A stretch of DNA of 64,000 nt from Acidobacteriota bacterium (GTDB taxonomy: Bacteria > Acidobacteriota > Terriglobia > Terriglobales > Acidobacteriaceae), in assembly GCA_021793405.1 (NCBI GenBank), contig JAJYSV010000003.1, forward strand, positions 1-64,000, given 5' to 3'. Both the position numbers and the translations under genes were made by a program. The notes under the pieces are model-generated. The model was not told the DNA's origin and did no database searches. It saw nothing but the letters and a program-made list of their open reading frames with translations. This document shows, piece by piece, positions 8,629 to 17,893 of the stretch. Position 1 is the stretch's first letter. Each line of letters begins with the position of its first letter.

Positions 8629-9324
8629 ATGAACAAAGTGTGGCCCACGGCGGCGGCGGCGATCGAAGATATTTTCGATGGCGCCACAATTATGCTGGGC
8701 GGCTTTGGATTGTGCGGAATTCCTGAGAACCTGATTGACGCGCTGGTGCGCAAGGGAGTGAAGAGTCTCCACACCATCAGCAACAATATGGGGGTGGATG
8801 GCTTCGGCATGGGACGCATGCTGGAGGCGGATATGATCGCGTCGCACACCGGCAGTTATGTCGGCGAAAACAAATTGCTGGAAGAACGTGTGTTGGCCGG
8901 CAAGCTGGACTTGAGATTGATTCCGCAGGGAACGCTGGCGGAACGGATCCGCGCGGGAGGGGCGGGTATTCCCGCGTTTTATACGCCTGCCGGCGTGGGA
9001 ACGGTGGTGGCCGAGGGGAAAGAATCCCGGGAGTTCGACGGAAAAATGTATTTGATGGAGCGTGCCTTGCGGGCCGACTTCGCGCTGGTGAAAGCGTGGA
9101 AGGGCGACCGCATGGGCAACCTGATCTATCGCAAGACGGCGCGCAATTTCAATCCCATGATGGCGACGGCCGCGCGCATCACGATTGCGGAAGTCGAGGA
9201 GTTGGTCGATCCGGGGACGATGGAACCGGACCAGGTGATGACGCCCGGCATTTATGTGCAGAGGCTTGTTGTCGGGGAAAAGCACGAGAAGCGCATCGAG
9301 CGGCGGACGGTGCGAAGCGAATAG
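8629..9324 (+). CDS. scoA: 3-oxoacid CoA-transferase subunit A
   Basis: With subunit B this enzyme moves CoA between a donor such as succinyl-CoA and a 3-oxoacid such as acetoacetate. The 231-residue protein shows the subunit A pattern: GATIMLGGFGLCGIPENLIDAL near the N-terminus, then TISNNMG and GLIPQGTLAE-like segments (here LRLIPQGTLAERIRAGGAGI), ending in GIYVQRLV. Subunit B lies 326 bases downstream on the same strand, with a small opposite-strand membrane gene between them. The start at 8629 follows a GAGGAT ribosome-binding site. Confidence 0.93.
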   Translation: MNKVWPTAAAAIEDIFDGATIMLGGFGLCGIPENLIDALVRKGVKSLHTISNNMGVDGFGMGRMLEADMIASHTGSYVGENKLLEERVLAGKLDLRLIPQGTLAERIRAGGAGIPAFYTPAGVGTVVAEGKESREFDGKMYLMERALRADFALVKAWKGDRMGNLIYRKTARNFNPMMATAARITIAEVEELVDPGTMEPDQVMTPGIYVQRLVVGEKHEKRIERRTVRSE

Positions 9325-9329
9325 CGGCG

Positions 9330-9617
9330 TCATCGAGTGATGAAGGGATAGAGCGCGAGAAACAGAATCATGGTGAGTATCAGCACGTCCATGTAGAGAC
9401 TGAGGAGGACGGCGCCGTGATACCAGCTCCACCGCACGCGAATGCAGCGAAAGGTTTCCACCATGCCCGCGGCGGCGCCGAGGATGGGCAAAATCATGGC
9501 AGGGCTGGCCTGGTCATATGGAAACTTCGCCAGCGGAAACGAAACCACCAGGCTGACGAGGGCCAGCAGGTTGCCGCGCAGTAGTGAGGGAGCACGCACA
9601 TTGAAAATGGAAATCAT
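9330..9617 (-). CDS. small integral membrane protein of unknown function
   Basis: This 95-residue protein has no family that I recognise. About three hydrophobic segments are visible: [29 protein letters not shown], and the long stretch [18 protein letters not shown] near the C-terminus. The hydrophobic pattern and an ATG at 9617 make it look like a real gene rather than a shadow frame. It sits head-to-tail against scoA, ending 5 bases past its stop, and divergent from scoB, so it splits the two CoA-transferase subunit genes. Confidence 0.6.
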   Translation of the reverse strand: MISIFNVRAPSLLRGNLLALVSLVVSFPLAKFPYDQASPAMILPILGAAAGMVETFRCIRVRWSWYHGAVLLSLYMDVLILTMILFLALYPFITR

Positions 9618-9650
9618 TCAGGTAAAGGGCAAAAGAAATCTAGACCCGCA

Positions 9651-10424
9651 ATGACTACTTTATCGAATTCAAATGCCGGTGAAGAAAAGCTGGATCCTGC
9701 TAAAGCAGATGCGAGCGCGCGTCCGGCGACGCGCGCAAGAGAAACGCAAGCGCCGATGGACAAGCGCGGAGAGAACGTCGCTCGGATCGTGAAGCGTGTG
9801 GCTCAGGAGCTGCGCGATGGCTACTATGTGAACCTTGGCATTGGCATGCCGACGCTGGTGGCGAATTATGTGCCGGCCGGAATGGAAGTGGTGTTGCAGT
9901 CGGAAAACGGAATGCTGGGAGTGGGTCCGTATCCTCTGGCTGGCCAGGAAGACCCGGACCTGATCAATGCGGGCAAGGAGACCGTCAGCGAACTGCCGGG
10001 GACGGCGTATTTTTCCAGTGCGGATTCATTTGCGATGATTCGAGGCGGGCACGTGGACCTGAGCGTGCTGGGTGCGATGGAAGTGGATGAGAAAGGCAAT
10101 CTCGCCAACTGGATGATTCCTGGAAAGATGGTGAAGGGCATGGGCGGGGCGATGGATTTGGTGGCCAGCGCGCGTCGCGTCATTGTCGCCATGGAACATA
10201 CCACCCGGGATGGGCGGCCAAAGATTCTTGTGCGCTGCACGCTGCCGCTGACGGGCGTGGGCGTGGTGGACACCATCGTGACGGAGATGGCCTATATACG
10301 TGTCACCCCGCGAGGGCTCGTGCTGGAAGAGATTGCGCCGGGGATCACTACGGAACAAGTGCAGGCGGCGACAGAAGCGAAGCTGATCCTGAGCGATGCA
10401 GTGCGAACGATGATGATGGAGTGA
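9651..10424 (+). CDS. scoB: 3-oxoacid CoA-transferase subunit B
   Basis: This is the catalytic partner of the subunit encoded at 8629-9324. The catalytic glutamate lies in [13 protein letters not shown], and the CoA-enzyme segment [14 protein letters not shown] and the later [16 protein letters not shown] are typical of subunit B. The 257-residue reading frame has an N-terminal extension of about 35 low-complexity residues before [15 protein letters not shown], where most homologues begin. The true start may therefore be the ATG near 9756. It lies only 33 bases from the divergent membrane gene start at 9617, so its promoter would overlap that gene. Confidence 0.92.
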   Translation: MTTLSNSNAGEEKLDPAKADASARPATRARETQAPMDKRGENVARIVKRVAQELRDGYYVNLGIGMPTLVANYVPAGMEVVLQSENGMLGVGPYPLAGQEDPDLINAGKETVSELPGTAYFSSADSFAMIRGGHVDLSVLGAMEVDEKGNLANWMIPGKMVKGMGGAMDLVASARRVIVAMEHTTRDGRPKILVRCTLPLTGVGVVDTIVTEMAYIRVTPRGLVLEEIAPGITTEQVQAATEAKLILSDAVRTMMME

Positions 10425-10473
10425 TGCCTTGTCGCGCAGAAAAAAAGATCTTCCGTTTCTCGGCTATCCACAA

Positions 10474-10498
10474 GGTCCTTCGCTCCGCTAAGGATGAC
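10474..10498. repeat. short palindromic intergenic repeat (CCTTCGCTCCGCTAAGGATGACA type)
   Basis: GTCCTT and AAGGATGAC frame a short CGCTCCGCT centre. Similar short hairpin units are widespread in acidobacterial intergenic DNA as far as I know. It lies between the convergent genes scoB and mtnA. Confidence 0.5.
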
Positions 10499-10510
10499 AA
10501 TTTCTTCCAT

Positions 10511-10541
10511 CCCACTCAAGCCAAAAGTTGGCTTGAATGGG
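10511..10541. repeat. palindromic intergenic repeat (CCCACTCAAGCC type)
   Basis: CCCACTCAAGCCAA and TTGGCTTGAATGGG pair around AAG with one mismatch. GCCGCCC follows, a degraded form of the GGGGCACCC tail seen in the other repeats of this window. It may act as a barrier or terminator between scoB and mtnA. Confidence 0.6.
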
Positions 10542-10578
10542 CCGCCCTCCCGAGGATGCTTATTTCCGTCCTGCAGAT

Positions 10579-11655
10579 TTATCCCACCGAAACCGACGCA
10601 TGCCGCGCTTGTTCCTCGATACCGAGGCGCAATGCCTGGTCATAGGGCGGTTGCAGGACGCCGAGTTCGGTGATGATTGCCGTGACGTACTTCGCCGGCG
10701 TGACGTCGAAGGCGGGGTTGGAAATCTGCGCGTTCGATGGCGTAATTTGTTTGCCGTTGAAGTGGGTGACTTCTTTGGCGGCGCGTTCCTCGATGGGGAT
10801 CAGTTCGCCGGTCGCGGTTTCCATATCAATCGTGGACCAGGGAGCGGCGACGTAAAACGGGATGCCGTGTTCCCTGGCGAGGACGGCGACTCCATAGGTG
10901 CCGATTTTGTTGGCAACATCGCCGTTCGCTGCAATGCGATCCGCGCCAACGATGACGGCGTGAATTTTTCCAGCGCGCATCTGGCTGGCGGCCATGTTGT
11001 CGCACAGGACCGTTGTGGGGATGTTATCGTGCAGCAGTTCCCACGCAGTCAAGCGCGCGCCCTGCAGGAAGGGCCGGGTTTCATCCGCGTAGACATGCAA
11101 TTTGTGTCCACGTTCGACGGCAGCGCGAATCACGCCAAGGGCAGTGCCGTAACCGCAGGTGGCGAGCGCGCCCGCATTGCAGTGGGTCAATACGCCACCG
11201 GAGCGAGGCATGAGCGCGGCGCCATGCTCTCCCATGGCGCGGCAGGCGGCGATGTCTTCGTCATACATGCGGCGCGCTTCGGCGACGGCTGCCTGCTGAA
11301 TTTGCGGGATCGTCGCGCAGGGTTCCTGCGACAAGGCGCGCACCAGCTGGCGGATGCGTTCAATGCCCCAAAAAAGATTGACCGCGGTGGGCCGGGTGGC
11401 GGCGAGGGTGTCGCAGATGATTTGCAAGTCGGCGTCCAACTGGTTCAAATCGGCGGCCTGGCTGCGCAGCAGGCCGAGGGCCACGCCCATGGCCGCGCTG
11501 ACCCCGATGGCGGGCGCGCCACGGACGATCATGGTGCGGATGACATCGGCAACGGCGCGGTAGTCTTCGGCGAATACATAGGTTTCTTCCAGCGGCAGCT
11601 TCGTCTGGTCGAGGAAGCGCACGCCGGCATCGGTCCACTCAAGGGTCGGAATCAT
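10579..11655 (-). CDS. mtnA: methylthioribose-1-phosphate isomerase (eIF-2B alpha family)
   Basis: MtnA isomerises 5-methylthioribose-1-phosphate to the ribulose form in the methionine salvage pathway. At 358 residues it is of normal length. It has [18 protein letters not shown] near residue 45, the catalytic-cysteine region [19 protein letters not shown] near 160, and [19 protein letters not shown] near 245, all typical of this isomerase. No other salvage-pathway genes lie nearby in this window. Confidence 0.93.
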   Translation of the reverse strand: MIPTLEWTDAGVRFLDQTKLPLEETYVFAEDYRAVADVIRTMIVRGAPAIGVSAAMGVALGLLRSQAADLNQLDADLQIICDTLAATRPTAVNLFWGIERIRQLVRALSQEPCATIPQIQQAAVAEARRMYDEDIAACRAMGEHGAALMPRSGGVLTHCNAGALATCGYGTALGVIRAAVERGHKLHVYADETRPFLQGARLTAWELLHDNIPTTVLCDNMAASQMRAGKIHAVIVGADRIAANGDVANKIGTYGVAVLAREHGIPFYVAAPWSTIDMETATGELIPIEERAAKEVTHFNGKQITPSNAQISNPAFDVTPAKYVTAIITELGVLQPPYDQALRLGIEEQARHASVSVG

Positions 11656-11723
11656 AGCTGACTTGATTTTATCGTTAGGACATCTTCGGCGTTACTGGAA
11701 CGCGGAGATATTTCCATCTCACC

Positions 11724-11818
11724 CTAGTATCTCGCTGCATAATTCGGCGAACGATATGGGGTCCGAACCTGTTGGAAAATCAACGGACACCCCATACGCG
11801 AATTTACGCAGCGACTAG
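11724..11818. mobile_element. MITE-like palindromic element, copy 1
   Basis: The element begins CTAGTATCTCGCTGC and ends CGCAGCGACTAG. The inner arms ATGGGGTCCG and CGGACACCCCAT also pair, so the whole unit can fold into one long hairpin with an 18-base loop. CTAG flanks both ends and could be a 4-base target duplication. The right terminal repeat has lost GATA relative to copy 2. Outside CTAG the flanks read CACCCTAG and CTAGGTGG, the two arms of the GGGGCACCC-type repeat, which suggests insertion into such a repeat. It encodes no protein. Confidence 0.7.
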
Positions 11819-11905
11819 GTGGTAATTTCAGCATCCCCGACCACCCGTCCAGAATGGCGCTTGCGCGACCCATTTCTTCGAAGGAGTAGAGCGTGCGGTG
11901 AAGCT

Positions 11906-13132
11906 TCACGGCGACGGAAGTGGCTCAATTTCGCCGCATTGATCCGCCTTGAAAATAATCGCGGTCTGCCCGTCAGTTTTCCACCATCGGACCCATTTGA
12001 GGTAAGTGTCGGGAGGTAGCGGCTTCATTAATTTGGTACTCGCCCCGCTCCGGTGCGTAAGCGCTTCCAGGCCGTACTCGGCTGTTCCGCTCACGCGCCA
12101 CTTGCGTGAAGGCAGAAGACTGATCAGCACCGGTACGGCCGCTCGCGAACCCGTCAGATACAGCGCCCGCACTGCATCCTGTTGTGTATCGATGGATGGA
12201 TCCTTCAACTCGGCAACCAGCGCTGGGACTGCGGCGGCGCCACCAGCCTTGCCAGCGGATCCAATTGCCAAATCTCGGCTGGAGCTGTTGGGTGCATTAG
12301 CGCGCGCCACGTTGAGAAGTAAAGAAATGTCGCCAGGATCTCCGATCTCGCCCAGATAGCGAATGGCAGCCTGGTAAGAGCCGACAACGTTCGTGGGCGT
12401 AGTCTTCTTCACGAATTTCCTCAAAGCCTGATGAGCCGATGGCGTGCCAAGGTTGCGTAGCCCTTCCACGCCGTAATACTGCAGCGCCAGCGTACCAAGC
12501 ATTTTGAGGATCGTCGGCTCCATAAATCGCGGCGCCAGGTACGCGATGATTTTCGCCGCTTCCAGTTTCGTATGCGCATCAGTTGAGGTCAGGTCGCGCG
12601 CGTATTGCGTGAATTCGGGCTTGAGATCATCGGGCTGCGACGGCTCGATCACGACTTCAAGTTGATCCTGAAAGTCCTGATGAATTCTACTGAGTAGCAG
12701 AGTGGCTGTGTCCTCGTCTACAGGGCCGTAATTGAGCCTGTATGTCACATTCAGCGGATAACTACCCGGCTGCCTCAGGTCGTAGCGGGCATTGAGCAGA
12801 ATTCGATCAGTTCGCTTATTGCCCGGTTCCAGAATTACGTCGCCGCTGACGCAACTGCCACCAGCACCGGCCGGGCCGCAGCCATTAGCTTCCCGGTCCC
12901 TCGCTCCCTTCAGATTGAATTGGTAGCCGCTGCAAAAGCTCAGTGGATCGGCCGTGGCAATCATCAGGGGCTCGCGTCCCACGTTCTTTACCGTGAAAAG
13001 AAGGAACACCGGCTCGCCAGCAAGATACGATCTCTTGGAGAGCGAAAAGCTGCCGTCAAGCTGGGCTGCCGCGCCGATCGGTAGAAGAGCAAGTACTATT
13101 CCGACGCAGAGAGCTATACATTTCTTGCGCAC
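11906..13132 (-). CDS. exported HEAT-like repeat protein of unknown function
   Basis: I do not recognise a specific family. The 408-residue protein starts with a clear signal peptide (MRKKCIALCVGIVLALLPIG, cleavage around AAAQ). Residues about 25-165 form a beta-rich domain with three cysteines (SFCSGYQF, NGCGPAG, GSCVSG). The C-terminal part from about 180 has helical repeats with the spacing of HEAT/PBS-lyase units (AVPALVAELKDPSIDTQQDAVRALYL, AVPVLISLLPS). The gene stands alone and is bounded on each side by one copy of the MITE-like element, in the same orientation. Confidence 0.7.
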   Translation of the reverse strand: MRKKCIALCVGIVLALLPIGAAAQLDGSFSLSKRSYLAGEPVFLLFTVKNVGREPLMIATADPLSFCSGYQFNLKGARDREANGCGPAGAGGSCVSGDVILEPGNKRTDRILLNARYDLRQPGSYPLNVTYRLNYGPVDEDTATLLLSRIHQDFQDQLEVVIEPSQPDDLKPEFTQYARDLTSTDAHTKLEAAKIIAYLAPRFMEPTILKMLGTLALQYYGVEGLRNLGTPSAHQALRKFVKKTTPTNVVGSYQAAIRYLGEIGDPGDISLLLNVARANAPNSSSRDLAIGSAGKAGGAAAVPALVAELKDPSIDTQQDAVRALYLTGSRAAVPVLISLLPSRKWRVSGTAEYGLEALTHRSGASTKLMKPLPPDTYLKWVRWWKTDGQTAIIFKADQCGEIEPLPSP

Positions 13133-13169
13133 GGCTCACTCTCTCCTCGCAGAAACGCTTTACACAATA

Positions 13170-13267
13170 CTAGTATCTCGCTGCATAATTCAGCGAACGA
13201 TATGGAGTCCGAACTTGCTGGAAAACCAACGGACACCTCATACGCGAATTACGCAGCGAGATACTAG
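13170..13267. mobile_element. MITE-like palindromic element, copy 2
   Basis: This copy is better preserved than copy 1. It runs from CTAGTATCTCGCTGC to GCAGCGAGATACTAG, giving terminal inverted repeats of about 22 bases with one mismatch. Excluding the flanking CTAG, the core spans 13174-13263. It has the same orientation as copy 1 and differs from it at scattered positions and by the 4-base GATA indel. Confidence 0.75.
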
Positions 13268-13288
13268 CTACGCTAGGATGGGGCACCC
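13264..13288. repeat. partial GGGGCACCC-type repeat abutting the MITE
   Basis: CTAGCTACGCTAGG followed by ATGGGGCACCC is the right part of the palindromic repeat seen whole at 46449-46479. It shares the CTAG at 13264-13267 with the end of MITE copy 2, as expected if the MITE inserted at a CTAG inside the repeat. Confidence 0.55.
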
Positions 13289-13292
13289 AGCG

Positions 13293-13559
13293 TCAGGAGA
13301 AATCCAGTTCCAGTTGGTCGATGTAGCACCAGCCCCAGTTCTCGCCTGGCTCGAACGAGCGCATGATGGGATGCTTCGTTTTATGAAAATGTTTGGTCGC
13401 GTGCTTGTTCTTGGATGAGTCGCAGCAGCCGACGTGGCCGCACTCCAGGCAGAGGCGCAGATGGACCCAGCGGTCGCCCATCTTGAGGCATTCTTCGCAG
13501 CCTTGCGGAGTGCGCGGGGTGACATTTTTGATTTGATCGAGATGCGTGCATTGCTCCAT
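13293..13559 (-). CDS. UBP-type zinc finger protein
   Basis: This 88-residue protein consists almost entirely of a ubiquitin-hydrolase-type (ZnF-UBP) zinc finger. It has CTHLDQ near the start, CEECL, the WVHLRLCLECGHVGCCDSS core, then HATKHFHKTKHP and GWCYIDQ. In eukaryotes the domain binds the ubiquitin C-terminus. In bacteria the family is common but its role is unknown. It lies between MITE copy 2 and pyrE on the same strand as pyrE, 60 bases downstream. Confidence 0.85.
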   Translation of the reverse strand: MEQCTHLDQIKNVTPRTPQGCEECLKMGDRWVHLRLCLECGHVGCCDSSKNKHATKHFHKTKHPIMRSFEPGENWGWCYIDQLELDFS

Positions 13560-13619
13560 GGCGTTTCCCCCTCTAACAGCATATGGACAGATACAGCGGC
13601 AGTGGGCGGCGACGCGGAA

Positions 13620-14222
13620 TTATTTTGCTGCGAGATGCGCGGCGCGCACATCGGCGGCGGTGAATAAGGACAGGAAGGGCGCACCCGCGGCAGCGGCTTC
13701 GACGGCGGCGCGGCCATTCATCTCCTGCCGGTCGACCAGGCAGAGCACGCCGACAACCTGAAATTTGGCATCGCGCGCGGCTTCGATCGCCTGGATGGTA
13801 GAGGCTCCCGTGGTGCAAACGTCATCGACGATGACGACCCGCGCGCCGGGCTCGCAGAAGCCTTCGATGCGGCGGCCGGCGCCGTGGGTCTTTTCCGTTT
13901 TGCGGACCAGGAAGCCATGGATCAGCGATGCTTCTGGATGCTGGAGATGATCCCATGCGCTGGCCGAGGCGATGTTCGAGACCAGCGGGTCAGCTCCCAT
14001 GGTGAGGCCGCCGACGGCTTGCGGATTCAGGTTGTGCCGGCGGATCAAATCGTAGAGAGCGAGACCGGCGAGGCGTCCGCCTTCCGCGTGCAGTGTGGTG
14101 GTGCGGCAGTCGATGTAGTAGTCGCTATGCGCGCCGGAGGAAAGGGTGAAGCTTCCCAGGCGAAAGGAAAGGGTAGCAATCAGATGCAGGAGGGCGGAGC
14201 GTGTGGCTTGCGGTGTGGACAT
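13620..14222 (-). CDS. pyrE: orotate phosphoribosyltransferase
   Basis: PyrE joins orotate and PRPP to make orotidine 5'-monophosphate in pyrimidine synthesis. The PRPP-binding motif RVVIVDDVCTTGASTIQA lies near residues 125-142, and the N-terminal FTLSSGAHSDYYIDCR is typical. I chose MSTPQATRS at 14222 as the start because it gives 200 residues, close to the family length. The in-frame extension to 14315 is Pro/Thr-rich and runs into repeat DNA. No other pyr gene is adjacent. Confidence 0.93.
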   Translation of the reverse strand: MSTPQATRSALLHLIATLSFRLGSFTLSSGAHSDYYIDCRTTTLHAEGGRLAGLALYDLIRRHNLNPQAVGGLTMGADPLVSNIASASAWDHLQHPEASLIHGFLVRKTEKTHGAGRRIEGFCEPGARVVIVDDVCTTGASTIQAIEAARDAKFQVVGVLCLVDRQEMNGRAAVEAAAAGAPFLSLFTAADVRAAHLAAK

Positions 14223-14310
14223 AGAGGCTGGCTTCCATTGTAAGGGAATTGGCCTTTGTGTCTGGATCGCTTGGCTAGGATTGCGGGGTGTTGTATCGGG
14301 CCGTCTGAAT

Positions 14311-14342
14311 CCCAAGTCTCAGAATCGAGACCTGGGGCACCC
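14311..14342. repeat. GGGGCACCC-type palindromic repeat (AAGTCTC variant)
   Basis: CCCAAGTCTC and GAGACCTGGGG pair around AGAATC, and CACCC follows. It sits between the sugar porter gene stop and the pyrE start, so it is not inside either gene. Confidence 0.6.
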
Positions 14343-14366
14343 ATATTCTTTCACGTGCGTGCGGGC

Positions 14367-15695
14367 TCAGTCGATGCCCATTTTGTGTTGCAGCTGTTCG
14401 AGGCTTACGCCTTTGGTCTCCGGATAGATGAACAGCACGACAAAGAATTGCAGCGCCATCATGGCGGCAAAGAAATAGAACGGAACGGCCGCGTGGTGGA
14501 CGGCGAGGATGGGAAACACAAACGCAAGCAGGGCGGTGGTGAGCCAGTTTGCCGTGGTGCCGAGGCTCTGGCCCTTGGAGCGTACCTTAGTGGGGAAGAC
14601 TTCGCCAAGATAGACCCAGACGACCGCGCCCTGGGAAAATGCGAAGGCGATGATATAGAGGATCAGCAGCGGGAGAAGCGCCGTTTGGTGGCTTTGCGTC
14701 TGGAAGATGACGCCGATAATGCCCAGGCAGATGGTCATGCCGACCGCGCCGACGAGCAGCAGGGTCTTGCGACCAATTTTGTCAATGACGGTCATGGCAA
14801 CCAGCGTGGTGAGCATGTTTGCCAGGCCGACATAGATGGATTGCTGGTCGCTGGAGAGGTTGCTGAAACCGGCCTTGGTAAAGATGAAGTTGAGATAATA
14901 CAGGACCGCGTTAATTCCGGAGAGCTGGTTGAAGATGCCCAGGGTGACGGCGAGAAAAATGGGCAACGCATATTTCCGCTTGAACAGAGGCTCGTTTCGC
15001 GTGGTCTCGTCCGTGTGAATGGAGTCGATGATCTCCTTCAACTGCGCTTCCGCGTTGGGTGAGCCAATCCGCTGCAGGACGTTGCGCGCTTCCTCGACAT
15101 GGCCGCGCATGGCGAGCCAGCGCGGACTGCGGCTAATGGTGAACAACAATCCCAGAAGAAGCAGGGTTGGAATAGCCGCCACGCCGAGTTTCCAGTGCCA
15201 ATTCGCATCGCCGGGAACCAGGGCCGCGATCGCGAAGTCGGATGTGTAGCCGAGCAGAATGCCGGTGACGATGTTGATCTGGAATGTGCCGACGAGGCGG
15301 CCGCGCCACTCCGCGGGGGCGATCTCCGCAATGTACATGGGGCCGAGGACGGAGAAACCGCCAATGCCCATTCCGCCGATGAAGCGGAAGACGAGCAGAG
15401 CATTCCAATTCCACGCCACCGCGCTGCCCACGGCGCAGATCAAATAGAGCACGGCCATGAGGCGCAAACCATCGCGCCGTCCGAGGCGCTGGGCGGGAAT
15501 GCCGGACAGCATGGCTCCCAGAATGGTGCCGATGAGGCTGGCGGTGATGGTGACGCCGAGCTGGGCGCTGCTGAGAGCGAAGAACTGCGTGAGGTCGCGC
15601 GTGGTGCCGGCAATGGCGGAGATGTCAAAGCCGAAGAGCAGGCCGCCGAGGGCGCCCACCAGAGTGCTGCGTATGAGATATGCGTTCAGTTTCAT
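14367..15695 (-). CDS. MFS sugar porter family transporter
   Basis: This 442-residue inner-membrane protein has the pattern of the sugar porter family of the major facilitator superfamily, which takes up hexoses or pentoses, usually with protons. The N-terminus LVGALGGLLFGFDISAIAG is typical, followed by the loop RLGRRDGLRLMAVL, the segment GPMYIAEIAPAEWRGRLVGT, a second RKT loop after TVIDKIG, and a C-terminal PETKGVSLEQL. The substrate cannot be read from the sequence. The mannoside-active enzymes elsewhere in the window make a sugar plausible. Confidence 0.9.
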   Translation of the reverse strand: MKLNAYLIRSTLVGALGGLLFGFDISAIAGTTRDLTQFFALSSAQLGVTITASLIGTILGAMLSGIPAQRLGRRDGLRLMAVLYLICAVGSAVAWNWNALLVFRFIGGMGIGGFSVLGPMYIAEIAPAEWRGRLVGTFQINIVTGILLGYTSDFAIAALVPGDANWHWKLGVAAIPTLLLLGLLFTISRSPRWLAMRGHVEEARNVLQRIGSPNAEAQLKEIIDSIHTDETTRNEPLFKRKYALPIFLAVTLGIFNQLSGINAVLYYLNFIFTKAGFSNLSSDQQSIYVGLANMLTTLVAMTVIDKIGRKTLLLVGAVGMTICLGIIGVIFQTQSHQTALLPLLILYIIAFAFSQGAVVWVYLGEVFPTKVRSKGQSLGTTANWLTTALLAFVFPILAVHHAAVPFYFFAAMMALQFFVVLFIYPETKGVSLEQLQHKMGID

Positions 15696-15810
15696 CAGGA
15701 TCGTGTCCGGAAATTGGCTACCGGAGATGGTGGCTTGGGTTCGCTCCTGAAACCATACACGAGGACGCAGGCTAAGTCACGCCGGCGGGAGGCGATCGTA
15801 TACCGACGGT

Positions 15811-17844
15811 TCAAGGGGTGGCGGAGTTGGGAGTTTGCGCTGACGTTTCCGGCGGGTCGAAGAGGAAATCTTTGCTGCGGAGTTCGCGGATGGTATCGCG
15901 GACCTTGGCGGCTTTTTCAAATTCGAAGCGCTGCGCGGCTTCGCGCATGGTGACTTCCAGCTTAGCGATGTAGGTGTCCAGGTCTTCTTCGGAGTGGAAG
16001 CTTTCCGGCATGGCCTCGGCCTCTTCCGTGATGTCGGAATACTCCGCTTTCAGAATGCCCGCGAGCGCCATATCCACGGGGCGGATGATGGAGGTGGGCG
16101 TGATGCCGTTCTCCTCGTTATAGGCGGTCTGGATGGCGCGGCGGCGATCGGTTTCTCCCATGGCCTGCACCATGGAGTCGGTCATTTTATCGGCGTAGAG
16201 AATGGCACGGCCGTGGACATGGCGCGCGGCGCGGCCGATGGTCTGGATAAGCGAGCCGGCGGAGCGGAGGAAGCCTTCTTTGTCGGCATCGAGAATGGCG
16301 ACCAGCGATACCTCTGGCAGGTCGAGGCCTTCGCGCAACAGGTTGATGCCGATGAGCACATCGAATTCGCCTTTGCGCAGGCCGCGCAGCAGGCGGACGC
16401 GCTCCAGCGTTTCGATTTCGGAGTGCATGTAGCGGCAACGCACGCCCACCTCCGTGTAGTAGCTGGCGAGGTCTTCGGCCATGCGCTTGGTGAGGGTGGT
16501 GACCAGCACGCGCTCGCCGTTTTTCACGCGCTCGCGAATCTCGGCGAGGAGATCGTCGATCTGGCCGCGCACGGGGCGGACTTCGACCTGCGGATCGACA
16601 AGGCCGGTGGGGCGGATGATCTGCTCGACGACGACGCCGCCGGACTGAGTGAGTTCATACGGGCCGGGCGTGGCGGAGACGTAGGTCACCTGATTGGTGC
16701 GGCCTTCAAATTCTTCAAACCGCAGCGGACGATTGTCCATCGCGGAGGGAAGACGATATCCGTATTCGACGAGGCTTAGCTTGCGCGACCGGTCGCCATG
16801 CCACATGCCGTGGAGTTGCGGCACGGTTGCGTGCGATTCATCGACAAACAACAGGTAATCTTTCGGGAAATAGTCGAGCAGGGTGGGCGGCGGTTCGCCG
16901 GGCAGACGGCCAGAGAAGTGCCGCGAATAATTTTCAATGCCATGGCAGTAGCCCATGGACTTGATCATTTCCAGGTCGAAGCGGGTGCGCTGGTGTATGC
17001 GCTGCGCCTCAACCATGCGGCCCTGGGTTTCGATTTCTTTTTCCCAGACGGCCAGTTCGGCGAGAATGCCGTCGATGGCGGTTTTCTTGCGCTCCGGCTG
17101 CACGACGTAGTGGCTCTTGGGATAGATGGGCAGGCGAGAATATTTTTGCTTCACGGTGCCGAAGAGCGGATCGATCTGCGAGAGGGATTCAATTTCGTCG
17201 CCGAACAGCTCTATGCGATAGGCACTTTCGTCGTAGGTAGGGAAGACTTCGATGACGTCGCCGCGGACGCGAAAGGTGCCGCGCCGGAAATCGACATCGT
17301 TGCGCTCGTAGAGAATTTCTACCAGACGGCGGGTGATGTCCTCGCGGCGAATTTTCTGGCCGCGCTCAAGCAGCATCAACATACCGTAGTAGGCTTCGGG
17401 CGAGCCCAGTCCGTAGATGCAGCTTACCGAGGAGACGATGATGACGTCGCGGCGTTCGAAGAGCGAGCGGGTGGCGGAGAGGCGCAGCTGATCGAGCTGC
17501 TCGTTGATGGTAGCTTCTTTTTCAATGTAGAGATCGCTGGCCGGGATGTAGGCTTCCGGCTGGTAATAGTCGTAATAGGAGACGAAGTATTCGACGGCAT
17601 TGTTGGGGAAGAACTGTTTGAACTCATGATAGAGCTGAGCGGCCAGGGTTTTATTGTGGGCGAGGATCAGCGCGGGGCGATTCAACTGCTCAATGACCTT
17701 GGCGACGGTGAAGGTTTTGCCGGAGCCGGTGACGCCGAGCAGCACCTGATGTTTTTCGCCGCCTATAATGCCACGGACCAACTCATCAATGGCGCGGGCC
17801 TGATCGCCGCGCGGCTGGTAGTCACTGACAAGCTCAAAGTCCAT
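15811..17844 (-). CDS. uvrB: excinuclease ABC subunit B
   Basis: UvrB is the damage-verifying helicase-like subunit of nucleotide excision repair. The 677-residue protein has Walker [15 protein letters not shown] near residue 40, the beta-hairpin region [12 protein letters not shown], motif [14 protein letters not shown], helicase motifs [20 protein letters not shown] and [15 protein letters not shown], and a C-terminal UVR domain ([20 protein letters not shown]). The length is normal. It lies 49 bases downstream of the carboxypeptidase gene on the same strand. Confidence 0.96.
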   Translation of the reverse strand: MDFELVSDYQPRGDQARAIDELVRGIIGGEKHQVLLGVTGSGKTFTVAKVIEQLNRPALILAHNKTLAAQLYHEFKQFFPNNAVEYFVSYYDYYQPEAYIPASDLYIEKEATINEQLDQLRLSATRSLFERRDVIIVSSVSCIYGLGSPEAYYGMLMLLERGQKIRREDITRRLVEILYERNDVDFRRGTFRVRGDVIEVFPTYDESAYRIELFGDEIESLSQIDPLFGTVKQKYSRLPIYPKSHYVVQPERKKTAIDGILAELAVWEKEIETQGRMVEAQRIHQRTRFDLEMIKSMGYCHGIENYSRHFSGRLPGEPPPTLLDYFPKDYLLFVDESHATVPQLHGMWHGDRSRKLSLVEYGYRLPSAMDNRPLRFEEFEGRTNQVTYVSATPGPYELTQSGGVVVEQIIRPTGLVDPQVEVRPVRGQIDDLLAEIRERVKNGERVLVTTLTKRMAEDLASYYTEVGVRCRYMHSEIETLERVRLLRGLRKGEFDVLIGINLLREGLDLPEVSLVAILDADKEGFLRSAGSLIQTIGRAARHVHGRAILYADKMTDSMVQAMGETDRRRAIQTAYNEENGITPTSIIRPVDMALAGILKAEYSDITEEAEAMPESFHSEEDLDTYIAKLEVTMREAAQRFEFEKAAKVRDTIRELRSKDFLFDPPETSAQTPNSATP

Positions 17845-17893
17845 ATCTCTCCATTTTAATGGAGCGGTGGTCCGAGAGCTTTTTCAGCCACGC

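Noticed and set aside
10537-11661. A 374-residue plus-strand frame opposite mtnA
   Set aside because: MtnA on the minus strand has all family motifs; the opposing frame has none.
11724-13267. Composite transposon carrying the HEAT-like gene
   Set aside because: There is no transposase, and the two flanking copies are degenerate. I report only the paired MITE-like elements.
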